A stretch of 64,000 nucleotides of DNA from contig NZ_LMFO01000031.1 in assembly GCF_001426865.1 (NCBI RefSeq), positions 244,711 to 308,710 on the forward strand. The letters are read 5' to 3'. The position numbers and the translations under genes are program-made. Below are positions 1 to 9,590 of the stretch, one piece after another. The stretch comes from Paenibacillus sp. Root52. GTDB taxonomy: Bacteria; Bacillota; Bacilli; Paenibacillales; Paenibacillaceae. The notes beneath the pieces are model-generated. The model saw only the letters and a list, made by a program, of their open reading frames with translations, made no database searches and was not told the origin of the DNA. The first letter of the stretch is position 1; each line of letters begins with the position of its first letter.

Positions 1-220
1 TGCGAGTAACTTCGTACCCGCTATTGTTGGCAAAATCTCGCGGTCTGGGAGTTTTGTCAACAAATTAGCGGTACTTTATTCTTCGCAGTCCCTAAGCAGA
101 TGAAACGGCTGGCAGAACGTACTTCGTTCCCCCGTTCACACTAAGTCTGTTTATGGAGGTTGTTCAAAAGCTGAAAACCGCCTTTTTGAACACGCACTTA
201 CAGTAAAAGGGGGAGATTCT
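1..220. other. Leader region upstream of sugar permease genes
   Basis: No gene is supported here. The stretch holds a small inverted repeat GAACG/CGTTC near 115-128. A hairpin formed by GTTCAAAA (about 161) and TTTTTGAAC (about 183) lies just before the ribosome binding site of the first permease (GGGGGAG at about 209). The start of this hairpin, GAGGTTGTTCAAAA, recurs at 22556. A solute-binding protein gene would normally precede such permeases but is not in the window. Confidence 0.5.
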
Positions 221-1105
221 ATGGCTACGAATGTGTTCAAGAAGTATCTGTCATTGCTTGCGTTCACTGCGCCTGCCTTTGTCATCTATGCGATATTCCT
301 GCTGATCCCGACATTTAGCGGTATGTTTTATAGCTTGACGGACTGGAACGGACTTAATCGGGATTATAGCTTTATCGGTCTAAGTAACTTTATCGAACTA
401 TTTAAGGAAGACCCTGACTTTCTGAATTCCTTGTGGTTCACGATGAAGTATGTGGTGTTTATGCTTATCCTGCAAAATGGGATTGCTTTACTGCTCGCCG
501 TATTCATTGAGACACGGACACGCAGCAAAGGATTGTTCCGAACCTTGTTTTTCATGCCAAACATGATTAGTACAATCATCAGTGCATTTATGTGGACATT
601 TATATTCTCTCAAGTTCTGCCGCAGCTAGCAGAGAAACTCGCTTTTTCTCTGCTAGACCAGCAATGGTTGGGTGATCCGAAGGTATCCTTTTACTCCATC
701 ATCATCGTGTCGCTCTGGAATGGTGTAGGGTATATGATGATCATCTATCTTGCTGCATTACAAGGTGTCCCGAAGAGCCTGAAGGAAGCTGCCACGATCG
801 ATGGGGCAAATGCATTCCAAGTGTTACGTAATGTCGTTATGCCGATGATTACCCATGCAATAACCATCTGTTTCTTCCTGACATTGAACGGTGCCTTCAA
901 AGTATTTGAAGTGGTGTATGGTCTGACAGGCGGTGGTCCAGGTAGAGCGACACAGGTTATTACGATGAACATCTATGAAGAGGCATTCTCTAATAACTTC
1001 AGATATGGATATGCGAGTGCCAAATCGGTTGTGCTGTTCATCATCGTTCTGATCTTCACATTGATTCAGATTACGGTGATGAAGAAGAAAGAGGTGGAAG
1101 CATGA
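221..1105 (+). CDS. Sugar ABC transporter permease (MalF/UgpA type)
   Basis: This is an inner-membrane permease subunit of a carbohydrate ABC importer (binding-protein-dependent transport family, MetI-like fold). The 294-aa protein has about six hydrophobic helices. The EAA loop that contacts the ATPase is visible as EAATIDGANAF near residue 190. The ATG is preceded by GGGGGAG. It overlaps the next permease by four bases (ATGA), so the two are translationally coupled and probably form a heterodimer. The sugar cannot be told from sequence. No ATPase gene is adjacent; such Paenibacillus systems commonly share an MsmX-type ATPase encoded elsewhere (inference). Confidence 0.93.
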   Translation: MATNVFKKYLSLLAFTAPAFVIYAIFLLIPTFSGMFYSLTDWNGLNRDYSFIGLSNFIELFKEDPDFLNSLWFTMKYVVFMLILQNGIALLLAVFIETRTRSKGLFRTLFFMPNMISTIISAFMWTFIFSQVLPQLAEKLAFSLLDQQWLGDPKVSFYSIIIVSLWNGVGYMMIIYLAALQGVPKSLKEAATIDGANAFQVLRNVVMPMITHAITICFFLTLNGAFKVFEVVYGLTGGGPGRATQVITMNIYEEAFSNNFRYGYASAKSVVLFIIVLIFTLIQITVMKKKEVEA

Positions 1106-1929
1106 GAATGCAACGACTGAACAGCTATCTCATCCGACTGCTGCTGATCATAGGTTCTCTCTTCGCTATGTTGCCGATCTATATGGCTGTAGTGAACTCG
1201 TTCAAAACACAAGGCGAGATGTTCCAATCCTTTATCGCATTGCCGACCACACTGCATTGGGAGAACTATGCAGAAGCATTTACCAAAATCAATTTGCTGC
1301 ACAGCTCCATGAACTCGGCAATTGTCTCATTCCTTGGCATTGGCGGAATTGTACTCACAGCCTCGATGGCTGGATACAAGCTGTCCCGAACATCAGGCCG
1401 ACTAAGCAATATCATCTTCTTCCTGTTTGTAGCATCTATGTTAGTTCCATTCCACTCCATTATGATTCCACTGACACGGATGGCGAGAGGGCTTTCGGTT
1501 CAGGGCAGTACGTATGGTCTGGCTCTGATCTACATTGGACTTGGTGTTAACATGGCAATCTTCCTCTATCACGGGTTTGTGAAGTCTATTCCGCGTGAAT
1601 TGGAGGAGTCTGCGCAGATGGATGGGTGTAATGAGTTCCAGACCTTCTTTCAGATTATTTTCCCGTTATTGTTACCAATTACGGTGACCATTGCGATTCT
1701 GGACTTCCTCTGGATCTGGAATGATTTCTTATTACCATTGTTGATGCTAACCGATGTGAATAACTATACGCTTATTTTGTCCACGAATATGCTGTTTGGC
1801 GAATACAACAAGGAATGGCCACTGATTCTGTCCTCCTTGGTGTTAACCGCAATTCCTGTCATTCTGATCTATGCTTTCTTCCAGAAGTTCATCATGGAGG
1901 GGATTGCTGAGGGTGCGGTAAAAGGGTAA
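1102..1929 (+). CDS. Carbohydrate ABC transporter permease (MalG/UgpE type)
   Basis: This is the second permease subunit of the sugar importer, 275 aa, with about six membrane helices. A degenerate EAA loop reads EESAQMDGCNEF near residue 172. The start overlaps the stop of the upstream permease (ATGA), with AGAGGTGG as ribosome binding site inside the upstream gene. The family is recognisable from the N-terminal helix and the conserved WNDFLLPLL stretch near residue 213, typical of MalG-like subunits. A strong bidirectional terminator follows, so the operon ends here. Substrate unknown. Confidence 0.93.
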   Translation: MRMQRLNSYLIRLLLIIGSLFAMLPIYMAVVNSFKTQGEMFQSFIALPTTLHWENYAEAFTKINLLHSSMNSAIVSFLGIGGIVLTASMAGYKLSRTSGRLSNIIFFLFVASMLVPFHSIMIPLTRMARGLSVQGSTYGLALIYIGLGVNMAIFLYHGFVKSIPRELEESAQMDGCNEFQTFFQIIFPLLLPITVTIAILDFLWIWNDFLLPLLMLTDVNNYTLILSTNMLFGEYNKEWPLILSSLVLTAIPVILIYAFFQKFIMEGIAEGAVKG

Positions 1930-2017
1930 GCGTGAGAAGACTAAAAAGAGGAACTGGTGTAAGAGAAGAGAAACAGAGAGTGCAGAATATAGAGCAAAGG
2001 ATCTAAAATATAATAAC

Positions 2018-2067
2018 AAGCCGTCAAGATGAGGAGAGTATTCTCGCTCCGTTCTTGGCGGCTTTTG
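2018..2067. terminator. Bidirectional rho-independent terminator
   Basis: Arms AAGCCGTCAAGA (2018) and TCTTGGCGGCTT (2053) pair almost perfectly and are followed by TTTTG on the plus strand. It separates the permease operon from the convergent MocR remnant. Confidence 0.85.
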
Positions 2068-2070
2068 AAT

Positions 2071-2630
2071 TTACTTTTCAAGAGAAGAGAGCAACTCACG
2101 TACCGTTTCTGCAAGAATGACTATCCCTTGTTCCATCTGCTCTGGTGTGCAATATGCATAGGACAGGCGAATGTGCTCTTGATCGAGACGGTTGTATAAG
2201 TATCCAGGGTGGATAAGTACACCACGATCTAAGCACATCTGGAAGAGTCGTCTGATGGAGAGCGGAGCACAAGTTAATTGCAGCCAGATATAGAACCCGC
2301 CACGAGGAATATTCCACTGAGCAAGTTCACCGAAATATCGTTGCAGCAGTTCCAACATACAGTCACGTCGGCTGCGTAGCTCAGGTCTTAGACGATCCAT
2401 GTGCCGCTCGTGATATCCGTCAGCAAACCATACCGCAGCAGCTTCTTGTGCCAGAGAGCTTGTCCCATAATCCGTCTGCATCTTAATATCCGCGAGCCGG
2501 CGAATGACGGGTTCTGGGCCGACCAACCAGCCAAGGCGCAGACCAGGACTGACCGTTTTTGAGAGTGTGCCCATATGCAGTACGCGTCCCTCTCGATCTA
2601 ACGCTTTTAGCGGTTTAGTATGACGGCATG
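2071..2630 (-). pseudogene. 3' remnant of MocR/PdxR-type regulator (PLP aminotransferase-like domain)
   Basis: The frame encodes only the C-terminal part of the aminotransferase-like domain of a GntR-family MocR regulator. The sequence around GTLSKTVSPGLRLGW contains the lysine that binds PLP, followed by the small domain. In-frame codons upstream of the first ATG (2574) still read as family sequence (KPLKALDREGRV). Beyond about 2630 the frame is only the antisense of the neighbouring LysE fragment. The N-terminal winged helix and the first half of the aminotransferase domain are missing. It abuts a LysE-type fragment on the opposite strand, and the two ancestral genes were probably divergent. 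It is unlikely to be functional. Confidence 0.75.
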
Positions 2631-2822
2631 GAGCGGTTTTATTTTGCCTTAACGACAGCAGTGGTATCCTGGGTATGGTTTTTGGGACTAGCGGGGGCAG
2701 GCAGAGGCATGGGGCGGTTAGATCGTACAGGGCGTATGAGTGTGATGTTCAATCGAATCTCGGCTGTAATCTTAGTTGGTGTGGCGGGCATGATGCTGTG
2801 GAAACTGCTTCAATCGTTATAA
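2628..2822 (+). pseudogene. 3' remnant of LysE/RhtB-type exporter
   Basis: 64 aa with two hydrophobic helices, matching the C-terminal part of LysE-family amino acid exporters (VSWVWFLGLAGAGRG, then FNRISAVILVGVAGMMLWKL). Family members are around 200 aa, so about two thirds is missing. The frame upstream of the ATG is closed by a TAG about ten bases away, and no ribosome binding site is seen. Next to it on the other strand is the MocR remnant; LysE exporters are often divergent from MocR regulators, so one deletion probably removed both 5' halves. Confidence 0.65.
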
Positions 2823-2883
2823 ATAGGGCGTAATTTATTGTTCAACATGTCAGGTTCAATATGTCATTCAGTAATAAAAAGGA

Positions 2884-2923
2884 GCTGTCCCATAAGTCAT
2901 GAATATGACGGGGACAGCCCTTT
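2884..2923 (+). terminator. Terminator after LysE remnant
   Basis: GCTGTCCC (2884) pairs with GGGACAGC (2911), with an inner GTCAT/ATGAC stem, followed by CCTTTAG. It may also serve the convergent chemoreceptor gene. Confidence 0.75.
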
Positions 2924-2970
2924 AGCGTTCTAACATCCACTCAAGGAGGTTGCCACTGCTAGAACGGGAT

Positions 2971-3807
2971 TTAATCTGCTTTTAATAGCATGGATTCAAT
3001 AAATACTTTCAACTCGTGACTTGTATGATTCAATCGCTCAATAACATCACTGAACTCCGTGACAACTTCCGCTTGGTTGCTGCTGGACTGTGCGATGGAT
3101 GTAATCTCATCCTCCATGTTTTTCATGGACTGTTGAACATCACGTAGAGAGCGTTCGATGTTGACCGTTGCTTCTTTTGTTCCAGCGGATAGTTTACGTA
3201 CTTCGGATGCAACAACGCCGAATCCTGCGCCCATGTGACCTGCTCGTGCAGCTTCAATGGCGGCATTGAGACCAAGCAGGTTCGTTTGTTCAGAAATTTC
3301 TCGAATGAACGATGCCACTTTGGTTACCTCGCCCGAATTCTGTACCGCCTGCCGCGTGTTGTCCAGGATTTGAGAAGAGGATGCTGATAATTGCTGGGAC
3401 TGGGCAGCTACCGTCTGCACCATATCCTGAAGCCTGCCGCTGATGTCCGTAATCAGTTGGGTGAAGTGCTCCAGCTTCTCTTCGTTTTTGAGTGAGAAAC
3501 CGATGGCAAAGGAGCCTACAATGGTTCCGTTCTCGTCTCGAAGTGGTGTAGCTGAAGAGTTAATGGTTGTGCCATAGAATTCTTCGGGAATCCGATTAGC
3601 GGATGTTTCCCCATGAATCAATGCACGGCGGAGAGTAGGATCTTCTAATGAGATCGGATCGCCCGCTCGAATGCCCAGATCACAATCTTCACTCGGGACG
3701 TAATACACAAATTTCTCGGTATCCGTCACGGCGAGCATCAGATCGTCTTTGAGAAACATAACTTTAAAATAAGGACAGGCTGCTACAAGGGCATCAACAA
3801 TATTCAA
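2971..3807 (-). CDS. Soluble methyl-accepting chemotaxis protein (YfmS-like)
   Basis: A chemoreceptor of about 278 aa without membrane helices. Residues 1-125 form a PAS/sensor-like domain. Residues about 130-275 form a short MCP signalling domain with the hairpin tip sequence ISEQTNLLGLNAAIEAARAGHMGAGF, which binds CheA/CheW. The longest frame starts at 3816 with TTG directly abutting AGGAG. The TTG at 3807 has better spacing (nine bases), so I prefer it. Small soluble MCPs of this design exist in Bacillus (YfmS). The ligand is unknown. A sigma-D-like promoter lies upstream. Confidence 0.88.
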   Translation of the reverse strand: MNIVDALVAACPYFKVMFLKDDLMLAVTDTEKFVYYVPSEDCDLGIRAGDPISLEDPTLRRALIHGETSANRIPEEFYGTTINSSATPLRDENGTIVGSFAIGFSLKNEEKLEHFTQLITDISGRLQDMVQTVAAQSQQLSASSSQILDNTRQAVQNSGEVTKVASFIREISEQTNLLGLNAAIEAARAGHMGAGFGVVASEVRKLSAGTKEATVNIERSLRDVQQSMKNMEDEITSIAQSSSNQAEVVTEFSDVIERLNHTSHELKVFIESMLLKAD

Positions 3808-3884
3808 TTTGGTCAACTCCTACATGATGTCTGATATGTTCGGTTCGTGGTGCTACGTTATCACCTTAAATCATGAAGCTATGT

Positions 3885-3912
3885 AAATAGGCTAAACGTA
3901 TAATTAACTTTA
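3885..3912 (-). promoter_or_regulatory. Possible sigma-D (flagellar/chemotaxis) promoter
   Basis: On the minus strand TAAA is followed after 16 bases by GCCTATTT, close to the sigma-D consensus TAAA-N15-GCCGATAA. Its position about 75 bases upstream of a chemoreceptor gene fits, but the -10 deviates at three positions. Confidence 0.35.
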
Positions 3913-4004
3913 TCATAAAGATTTGAAACAGTTATGGAATTGGTGAGAAAGAAAATTTACCTACAAATAAGAGATATATGCCTTAATGAGAGTATATGTC
4001 CTAT

Positions 4005-4031
4005 AAAAAAGCCCAGAGGTTCTCTCTGGGC
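4005..4031 (-). terminator. moaA: Terminator downstream of moaA
   Basis: GCCCAGAG and CTCTGGGC form an 8-bp stem with a 5-base loop; on the minus strand a run of six T follows. It lies about 190 bases beyond the moaA stop. Confidence 0.85.
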
Positions 4032-4114
4032 AGTGTAATCGTGTTAAATTACATATTCGATATAGTTAAGCAATGCAAACGACAAGAGCGAGTACACGTG
4101 CTATACACTCTCGG

Positions 4115-4150
4115 TGTGCTCAGTGTACTCAATGTGCTCGATATACTGGA
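4115..4150. repeat. Degenerate 9-bp tandem repeat, about four copies
   Basis: TGTGCTCAG, TGTACTCAA, TGTGCTCGA and TATACTGGA follow each other directly in the 3' untranslated stretch between moaA and its terminator. Confidence 0.6.
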
Positions 4151-4221
4151 TGGATGCAACATACGAGCTTTAGATGTTTGGAGCAGGTTGACCCTGTGTT
4201 CCAGATATCGATCTATAGCCC

Positions 4222-5223
4222 TTACCCACCAATCTGGGACATCCGTCTCGCGGTTGGTGTATGACTTTGCATTTTTTGTTCCAGTGCCATAGCCATCTCA
4301 TGATTCTTCGGTTTGGTGCCGAGTGCTTTGAGGAAAAGAGCAGCCATCGCCGCAGGGTCATCGACAAAGCGCCGTACGTTATACTCATCTGACCAATATA
4401 AGCAGGCTTTGATATGCCCATCTGCGGTCAGACGGAGACGATTACAGTTATCACAGAAGTGGTCACTTACCGGATGAATTAATCCGAATGTACCTTGTGA
4501 GCCTGAAATTTTCATGTTTCGTGAGGGGCCGTTCCCGGCAGGGCCTTCGGTATGATCCACAGTCCATCCGGCCTCTGCACATACATCAGTCACAGCTTCG
4601 AGCGGCAAATAGGATTTGCGCCACGAGTCAGAAGCATGCCCAATCGGCATGTATTCAATGAACCGAACATGAAGTGGTTGGTCAAGGGTTAGCGCGATGA
4701 AGTCCTTGATCTCATCGTCATTAATGCCTTTCATCAGTACCACATTCAGCTTAATCGGTTCGAGCCCAACGTTGGTAGCTGCCTCAATGCCTTTCAGCAC
4801 CTTGTTCACATCACCGCCACGGGTAATCATGGAGAAGCGGTCAGCTCGCAAGGAATCCAGACTGATATTAATTCGGTTCAATCCAGCATCCTTCAGCGCC
4901 TGAGCCTGCTTGTCCAGCAGCAATGCATTTGTAGTTAAAGCAATATCATCAATTCCGTCAATGGCGGAGATCATCGCGACGAGCTTGTGCAGGTCTTTGC
5001 GTACTAATGGTTCACCGCCGGTTAAGCGCACTTTGCGCATTCCCATAGGAGCCAGCACTCGAAGTACCTGAGCAATTTCTTCATAGCTCATAATTTCATC
5101 ATGGGGGGCGAATTCCATGCCCTCGGCTGGCATGCAGTATACACAACGCAAATTACAGCGGTCCGTAACAGAAATACGGATATAGTCATGTATTCTGCCA
5201 AATGAGTCCTGGAGCATTTCCAT
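4222..5223 (-). CDS. moaA: GTP 3',8-cyclase MoaA (molybdenum cofactor biosynthesis)
   Basis: A radical SAM enzyme for the first step of molybdopterin synthesis, converting GTP to 3',8-cyclo-7,8-dihydro-GTP. It shows the N-terminal cluster motif CNLRCVYC (C23, C27, C30) and the C-terminal cluster cysteines (FCDNCNRLRLTADGHIKACL). It ends in the C-terminal GG that is needed for activity in the family. The start is placed at the ATG preceded by AGGGTGG; a GTG three codons earlier lacks a spaced site. The gene stands alone with its own terminator, and no other moa or mod gene is nearby. It is of normal length (about 333 aa). Confidence 0.96.
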   Translation of the reverse strand: MEMLQDSFGRIHDYIRISVTDRCNLRCVYCMPAEGMEFAPHDEIMSYEEIAQVLRVLAPMGMRKVRLTGGEPLVRKDLHKLVAMISAIDGIDDIALTTNALLLDKQAQALKDAGLNRINISLDSLRADRFSMITRGGDVNKVLKGIEAATNVGLEPIKLNVVLMKGINDDEIKDFIALTLDQPLHVRFIEYMPIGHASDSWRKSYLPLEAVTDVCAEAGWTVDHTEGPAGNGPSRNMKISGSQGTFGLIHPVSDHFCDNCNRLRLTADGHIKACLYWSDEYNVRRFVDDPAAMAALFLKALGTKPKNHEMAMALEQKMQSHTPTARRMSQIGG

Positions 5224-5392
5224 GCAGACCACCCTTTCATCCTCTCAGATTGGAGTTACAACATGCTAACCAAAATAAATGCGACAAATTCAAAAAGAAC
5301 AGTTGCATCAAATTTTAGCTATTTCTCCAATCCGCGTCAATGATGACGTCGGATGATAGCATTCGTTTTACGGCGGTAAAAGGGGGACGAAT

Positions 5393-7033
5393 CTATTGCG
5401 CGGAACTTGTTTCCGGATGCTCTTTATACCATTCATTGGCTTCGCGAAGCACCTGTTCTCCACCAGCTTCCATGAATTCCTTCACAAAGGTATCGAAACT
5501 TTCCACAGGCTGATCACCAGTGATGATGGAGATATACGCTTTGTCTCTCATACTGACCAAGTCAGATGAATATTGAATTAGGGCAGGGGTAGCTACCTCC
5601 AGGTGGTTATAGATACCGCCCTCTGACAGTCCTACAGACGCAGCCCACTGTTCACGTTCGCCTATGGAGCCACCGGGAACTGTCATGCCGATACTGGAGC
5701 CGATTGTATTAATATAGTTCTCCATTCGGTTATACGGAGGGAGGAGATGGAACGTATTTGTGGATTTACCGTTCCAGTCCCAGTGCTTGCCTTGAACACC
5801 ATACTCCATCCTGATCTGCTCATGCGGATCAGGATTGGCACTGACGTAGTCTAGGATTTCCAGAATTTTTTCTAGTTTGCCTGGCTCGTTGACCGCCTCA
5901 GCTCCAATTGCAATAAAGTTCATGAGCAGGTTGTTGCCCTTCGAGCCGCTAAGTCCACCAGGACCAACGACAGGAGCACCAAATACCACCTTGGCATCTG
6001 CGTTCTTTTGTTGAAGCTCATAGACATTAAACGAGGCTCCCATCGGGGTTTCTTCGCCTTTTTCATTCAGGATGTTGTAATCGCCCGCTTGAGTCCAATG
6101 ATAGTAGTTTCCCATGGACGTCATGCCAATTTTGCCATTGATAAAAGCATGAGATAGATGCTTATAACCGCCTTTATTTTCGCCGGTGATAAACTCTGGG
6201 TCGATAATTCCGTCCCGGTACCATTTTTGCAAATAAGTTAGGGCTTGCTTCATCTCAGGCTCCAGGGCACCGATGACAAGTTGATCATTTTTCAGATTAA
6301 AATATAGCTGCTCGGTAAAAACGGTCTGCCCAAAAGCGCCGAATACCACATTCATACCTTCCTTGGACAAACCGTACGTGTCCTGTTTACCATTTCCGTC
6401 AGGATCACCTTTGGCAAAGGCATATAACACGGTTTCTAATTCTTCCAATGTTGTGGGGGTGTCTAATCCAAGTTTCTTCAGCCAGTCTGCTCGATAGACG
6501 ATAGGGGTACGGTAAATATTAGTCTCATTGATGACGGGAATGCCATATAAGCTGTCATTTATTTTTCCGTACTCGAAGTAACGTGGATCATAATCGCGGA
6601 TGCGTTGTACAAGATTGGGCGCATGTTGCTCAAGCACATCTTGAGGAATTTCCGCTAATACCCCTTGTGTCTGATATTTAAGCAGATCATGGGGTTGCCT
6701 GATTCGAAATAGATCTGGGATATTCCCTTGAGCAAGCTCCAAGTCGAGCAGATCCTCGTAACGTTTGTTCTCCAGGTTCCACACGTCCAGATTCACATGA
6801 AATAGCTTCTCAAGATATACAATCATTTCTGCATCTTCAGGAACCGGGGTATTCTGATGCATAGTCCAAGAGATGTTATATTCAGAGGCGGTATCCTTCT
6901 CAGCGCTGGCGAGATGATTTTGTTGCTGCACTTGTGCGCTTTCTCTTCCTGACACAGTACAGCCGCTCAAGAGTACGACAAGCATAAGTGTTGTTATAGA
7001 TAGACAGAGAGCTCTTGAAAGGTTGAGGTTCAT
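5393..7033 (-). CDS. Extracellular solute-binding lipoprotein (family 1)
   Basis: A 546-aa secreted binding protein with signal peptide and lipobox LLSGC near residue 25, anchoring it to the outer face of the membrane. The rest resembles the large LipO-like sugar-binding proteins of Paenibacillus (sequence such as PTTLEELETVLYAFAKGDPDGNGKQDTYG around residue 195). GAAGGAG lies five bases before the ATG. It is 39 bases downstream of the AraC-type sensor regulator on the same strand, so that regulator probably senses or controls the same uptake function. Permeases are not adjacent here. Ligand unknown. Confidence 0.9.
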   Translation of the reverse strand: MNLNLSRALCLSITTLMLVVLLSGCTVSGRESAQVQQQNHLASAEKDTASEYNISWTMHQNTPVPEDAEMIVYLEKLFHVNLDVWNLENKRYEDLLDLELAQGNIPDLFRIRQPHDLLKYQTQGVLAEIPQDVLEQHAPNLVQRIRDYDPRYFEYGKINDSLYGIPVINETNIYRTPIVYRADWLKKLGLDTPTTLEELETVLYAFAKGDPDGNGKQDTYGLSKEGMNVVFGAFGQTVFTEQLYFNLKNDQLVIGALEPEMKQALTYLQKWYRDGIIDPEFITGENKGGYKHLSHAFINGKIGMTSMGNYYHWTQAGDYNILNEKGEETPMGASFNVYELQQKNADAKVVFGAPVVGPGGLSGSKGNNLLMNFIAIGAEAVNEPGKLEKILEILDYVSANPDPHEQIRMEYGVQGKHWDWNGKSTNTFHLLPPYNRMENYINTIGSSIGMTVPGGSIGEREQWAASVGLSEGGIYNHLEVATPALIQYSSDLVSMRDKAYISIITGDQPVESFDTFVKEFMEAGGEQVLREANEWYKEHPETSSAQ

Positions 7034-7072
7034 AGTAGCTCCTTCACATTTTTTTTGGATTCCTGCTGTGGA

Positions 7073-9382
7073 TCAGTTCGTCAGGCTACGCATGAAGTTT
7101 TTCGGGGTGCAGCCGTGAATTTCTTTGAACTTCTTAATGAAATAAGCAGGGGTACGGTAACCGACGGTGCTCGCAACTTGCTCAATGGTGAATTCCCGCA
7201 TTGCAATGAGTTCGCGTGCACGTTCCATCCTCTGATTGGTGACATATTCCGAATATACAATGCCCGTATCTTCTTTGAAGATTTTACTGAGATATTTGGG
7301 GCTGATGAACACTTGCTCAGAGACATGATCTAGCGTGAGATCGCCAGAGATATTGTCGCGAATATAAGCTTTGACCGCGGAGATGGTATCTGGGCTCCTG
7401 ACCTCGCTTCGTTTCTCTACATGTGTAATAAACTCGGTGATTAGATCAACCATCCACTCCGAATAGGTGTTGATATTGTAGAGTGATGCAAATTGCTTGT
7501 ACAAACTATTGGCGTTTGCATCAGCAGGCTGCCAGCGTACCTGATTAATGCAGTTAGAGTAAATTGATACCGCTTTCAATAAAAAAATCCGGCTATATTC
7601 GGCTGAATATTTACCTTCCTTTATTACCCTTACTAACTCATGAATGGCGTTAGCCGTACCATCCACATCACGGAGCTGTAATTTCTTTTCAAAGTTCACA
7701 AGGTATGAATCTGGAATTTCCAAGCTGCTAGTCTCCCTGTCCAGAAGTCCAAGCTCTTGAATCGCAGACTGCTCGGGGAAGAAATAGCTATATTGAATCA
7801 GTGCATTAGCCTGATGATAGCTCGTATAGATCTGAGTATAGTGATCCACCCAGCCACCCAATGATAGTGCAAATTCTAGGCCGAATCGGTCTCTTGCCTC
7901 GGAATGAATGAATTCAACAATATGATCCGAGAGAGGCTCCTCAGGTTGGTTGGTACAGATAATGACCACCATTTTGTGATCCTGCAGTTCCTCTGCGAGC
8001 AGCCTTGTTCCTTCTATCTCGGCTGTTTCTAACTGCTGGATCATCGAGTATAACGTATGCTGCGACTGTCGTGGCTGCATTTCCTTCCACTTTTCACTGA
8101 CGGGATCAATGACGATACAGCGGAAGCGAGAGTAGGCCATCGAAACGTGAATAGACTGCAGCTGCTCCGTAAGCTCTTCCGGCGTAAATCGATTATGGAT
8201 CATGTTGAGCATAATGCTATGCTTAATCATTTTGTGATTGGCCTGCAACGTTTCTTCCAGACTATCGACTTTGCTAGACAGGCTGTTAATAGCGGTATCA
8301 ATGAAGCGATACTCATTCTGCCGTAGGCTGGCTGGGCTATCCACCCGTCCTTTAATATTATTCAGGATTCGCTTGACCGGACTGTAGTTGGCCACTGTAA
8401 ATAGGGAGGACATCGCTATCCCAACGGCGACAGCGAGCAAGCCGAGCAGGAGCGAAACTTCCTTCAAGCTATCCAGTTTGTAATAGAAGTTTTTGTTCGG
8501 TGTAGTCGTGTATATCCTCCAGCCATTGCCTTTGAATTGATCCTGGGAAATGACATATGAATCATGGTCAAAGATATGCGTAAAGCTCTCATCCGAAGAA
8601 GAAGTGGACAGCAGGGAATGTAACAAATTCTCCTTGGTAGTGGTGCCTAACAAGGTTTTGTCGGCGGCCGAAATAACGGTTCCTTGCTGATCTACGATAA
8701 ATGTACTCGCATAGTCGGCAGGAATCATATTTTCGATAATCTGACTAATCGTAGATTCTTTGATATCAATCGCAATCATGACCTTACTGCTCTGTCCCGA
8801 CGATTGAAACGGATAACTGCGGACATAGGTAATTAAAGGCGTTTTATTGTTCTCTATGGATTGTTCAATATAAGCATCCTGAGGAACCATGCGCGTCTGC
8901 GTCCATAAGGAGCTTTCTTCTGTTTCCTTCATGGCCGTAGCCCAATCAGCAATCTGATCCACCCGTTCAGGCGCATCCTTATAGAGCATCAGCCCATGTG
9001 CGGACGAGATCATGAATTGATTCTTCGTATCGTATATATGAATGGATTCAATAAGATCGGAATAATTTTGCACCTGATTTTTGAGTAACTGTTCGATATC
9101 CAGTATCTTGCCATGGTTTCCTTTTAAGCTATCTATATCAATATTAACAGGACTACCCAGCGCTAAAGACAGATAGACCTGATTCACCTTCTGAATGACG
9201 GAACTCTCCATATAATTGACCGTGTTCTTGAGCAGCAATTGTTTGTTACTCCGAATCTCTTTACTGTATTGATGGGAGAAGAAGAGGTAGAGAATTGAGC
9301 CAAAAAGAAGCGCAATGACAAGGACGACAGCGATATAGGAAAAAACCATCCTAGATCTTACAGATTGAAACAGCTCGCGCAT
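7073..9382 (-). CDS. Membrane-bound AraC-family transcriptional regulator with extracellular Cache sensor
   Basis: About 769 aa. The N-terminal helix (about 10-35), an extracellular Cache-like sensor domain (about 40-295) and a second helix (about 310-335) place the C-terminal part in the cytoplasm. The last 100 residues are an AraC-type double helix-turn-helix (HVSEQVFISPKYLSKIFKEDTG, then IEQVASTVGYRTPAYFIKKFKE). The start is moved 13 codons into the open frame because GGAGG stands seven bases before that ATG. Such one-component regulators control neighbouring sugar ABC genes in Paenibacillus; here the solute-binding lipoprotein gene follows directly. Inducer unknown. Confidence 0.9.
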   Translation of the reverse strand: MRELFQSVRSRMVFSYIAVVLVIALLFGSILYLFFSHQYSKEIRSNKQLLLKNTVNYMESSVIQKVNQVYLSLALGSPVNIDIDSLKGNHGKILDIEQLLKNQVQNYSDLIESIHIYDTKNQFMISSAHGLMLYKDAPERVDQIADWATAMKETEESSLWTQTRMVPQDAYIEQSIENNKTPLITYVRSYPFQSSGQSSKVMIAIDIKESTISQIIENMIPADYASTFIVDQQGTVISAADKTLLGTTTKENLLHSLLSTSSSDESFTHIFDHDSYVISQDQFKGNGWRIYTTTPNKNFYYKLDSLKEVSLLLGLLAVAVGIAMSSLFTVANYSPVKRILNNIKGRVDSPASLRQNEYRFIDTAINSLSSKVDSLEETLQANHKMIKHSIMLNMIHNRFTPEELTEQLQSIHVSMAYSRFRCIVIDPVSEKWKEMQPRQSQHTLYSMIQQLETAEIEGTRLLAEELQDHKMVVIICTNQPEEPLSDHIVEFIHSEARDRFGLEFALSLGGWVDHYTQIYTSYHQANALIQYSYFFPEQSAIQELGLLDRETSSLEIPDSYLVNFEKKLQLRDVDGTANAIHELVRVIKEGKYSAEYSRIFLLKAVSIYSNCINQVRWQPADANANSLYKQFASLYNINTYSEWMVDLITEFITHVEKRSEVRSPDTISAVKAYIRDNISGDLTLDHVSEQVFISPKYLSKIFKEDTGIVYSEYVTNQRMERARELIAMREFTIEQVASTVGYRTPAYFIKKFKEIHGCTPKNFMRSLTN

Positions 9383-9590
9383 CCATGTTCCTCCTTCACA
9401 ATTGGTTTCTACATAACTCAATCATTATATAATAGCCGCCGGACGAGAGATCATGTTGATCGAAATTTAACAAACTTACCTCTGAAAATTTACCTACAAT
9501 TTAAAAAGATTTTACAAACAACTACAGTATAGATGACGTTTGTAGGATTCTCTCTATTTTTTTGAAAAAAAAGCTCCAAAACGTACGGAT

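Noticed and set aside
3996..4292. Plus-strand open frames over the moaA 3' end
   Set aside because: They cross the moaA terminator and overlap moaA; no ribosome binding site or family resemblance.
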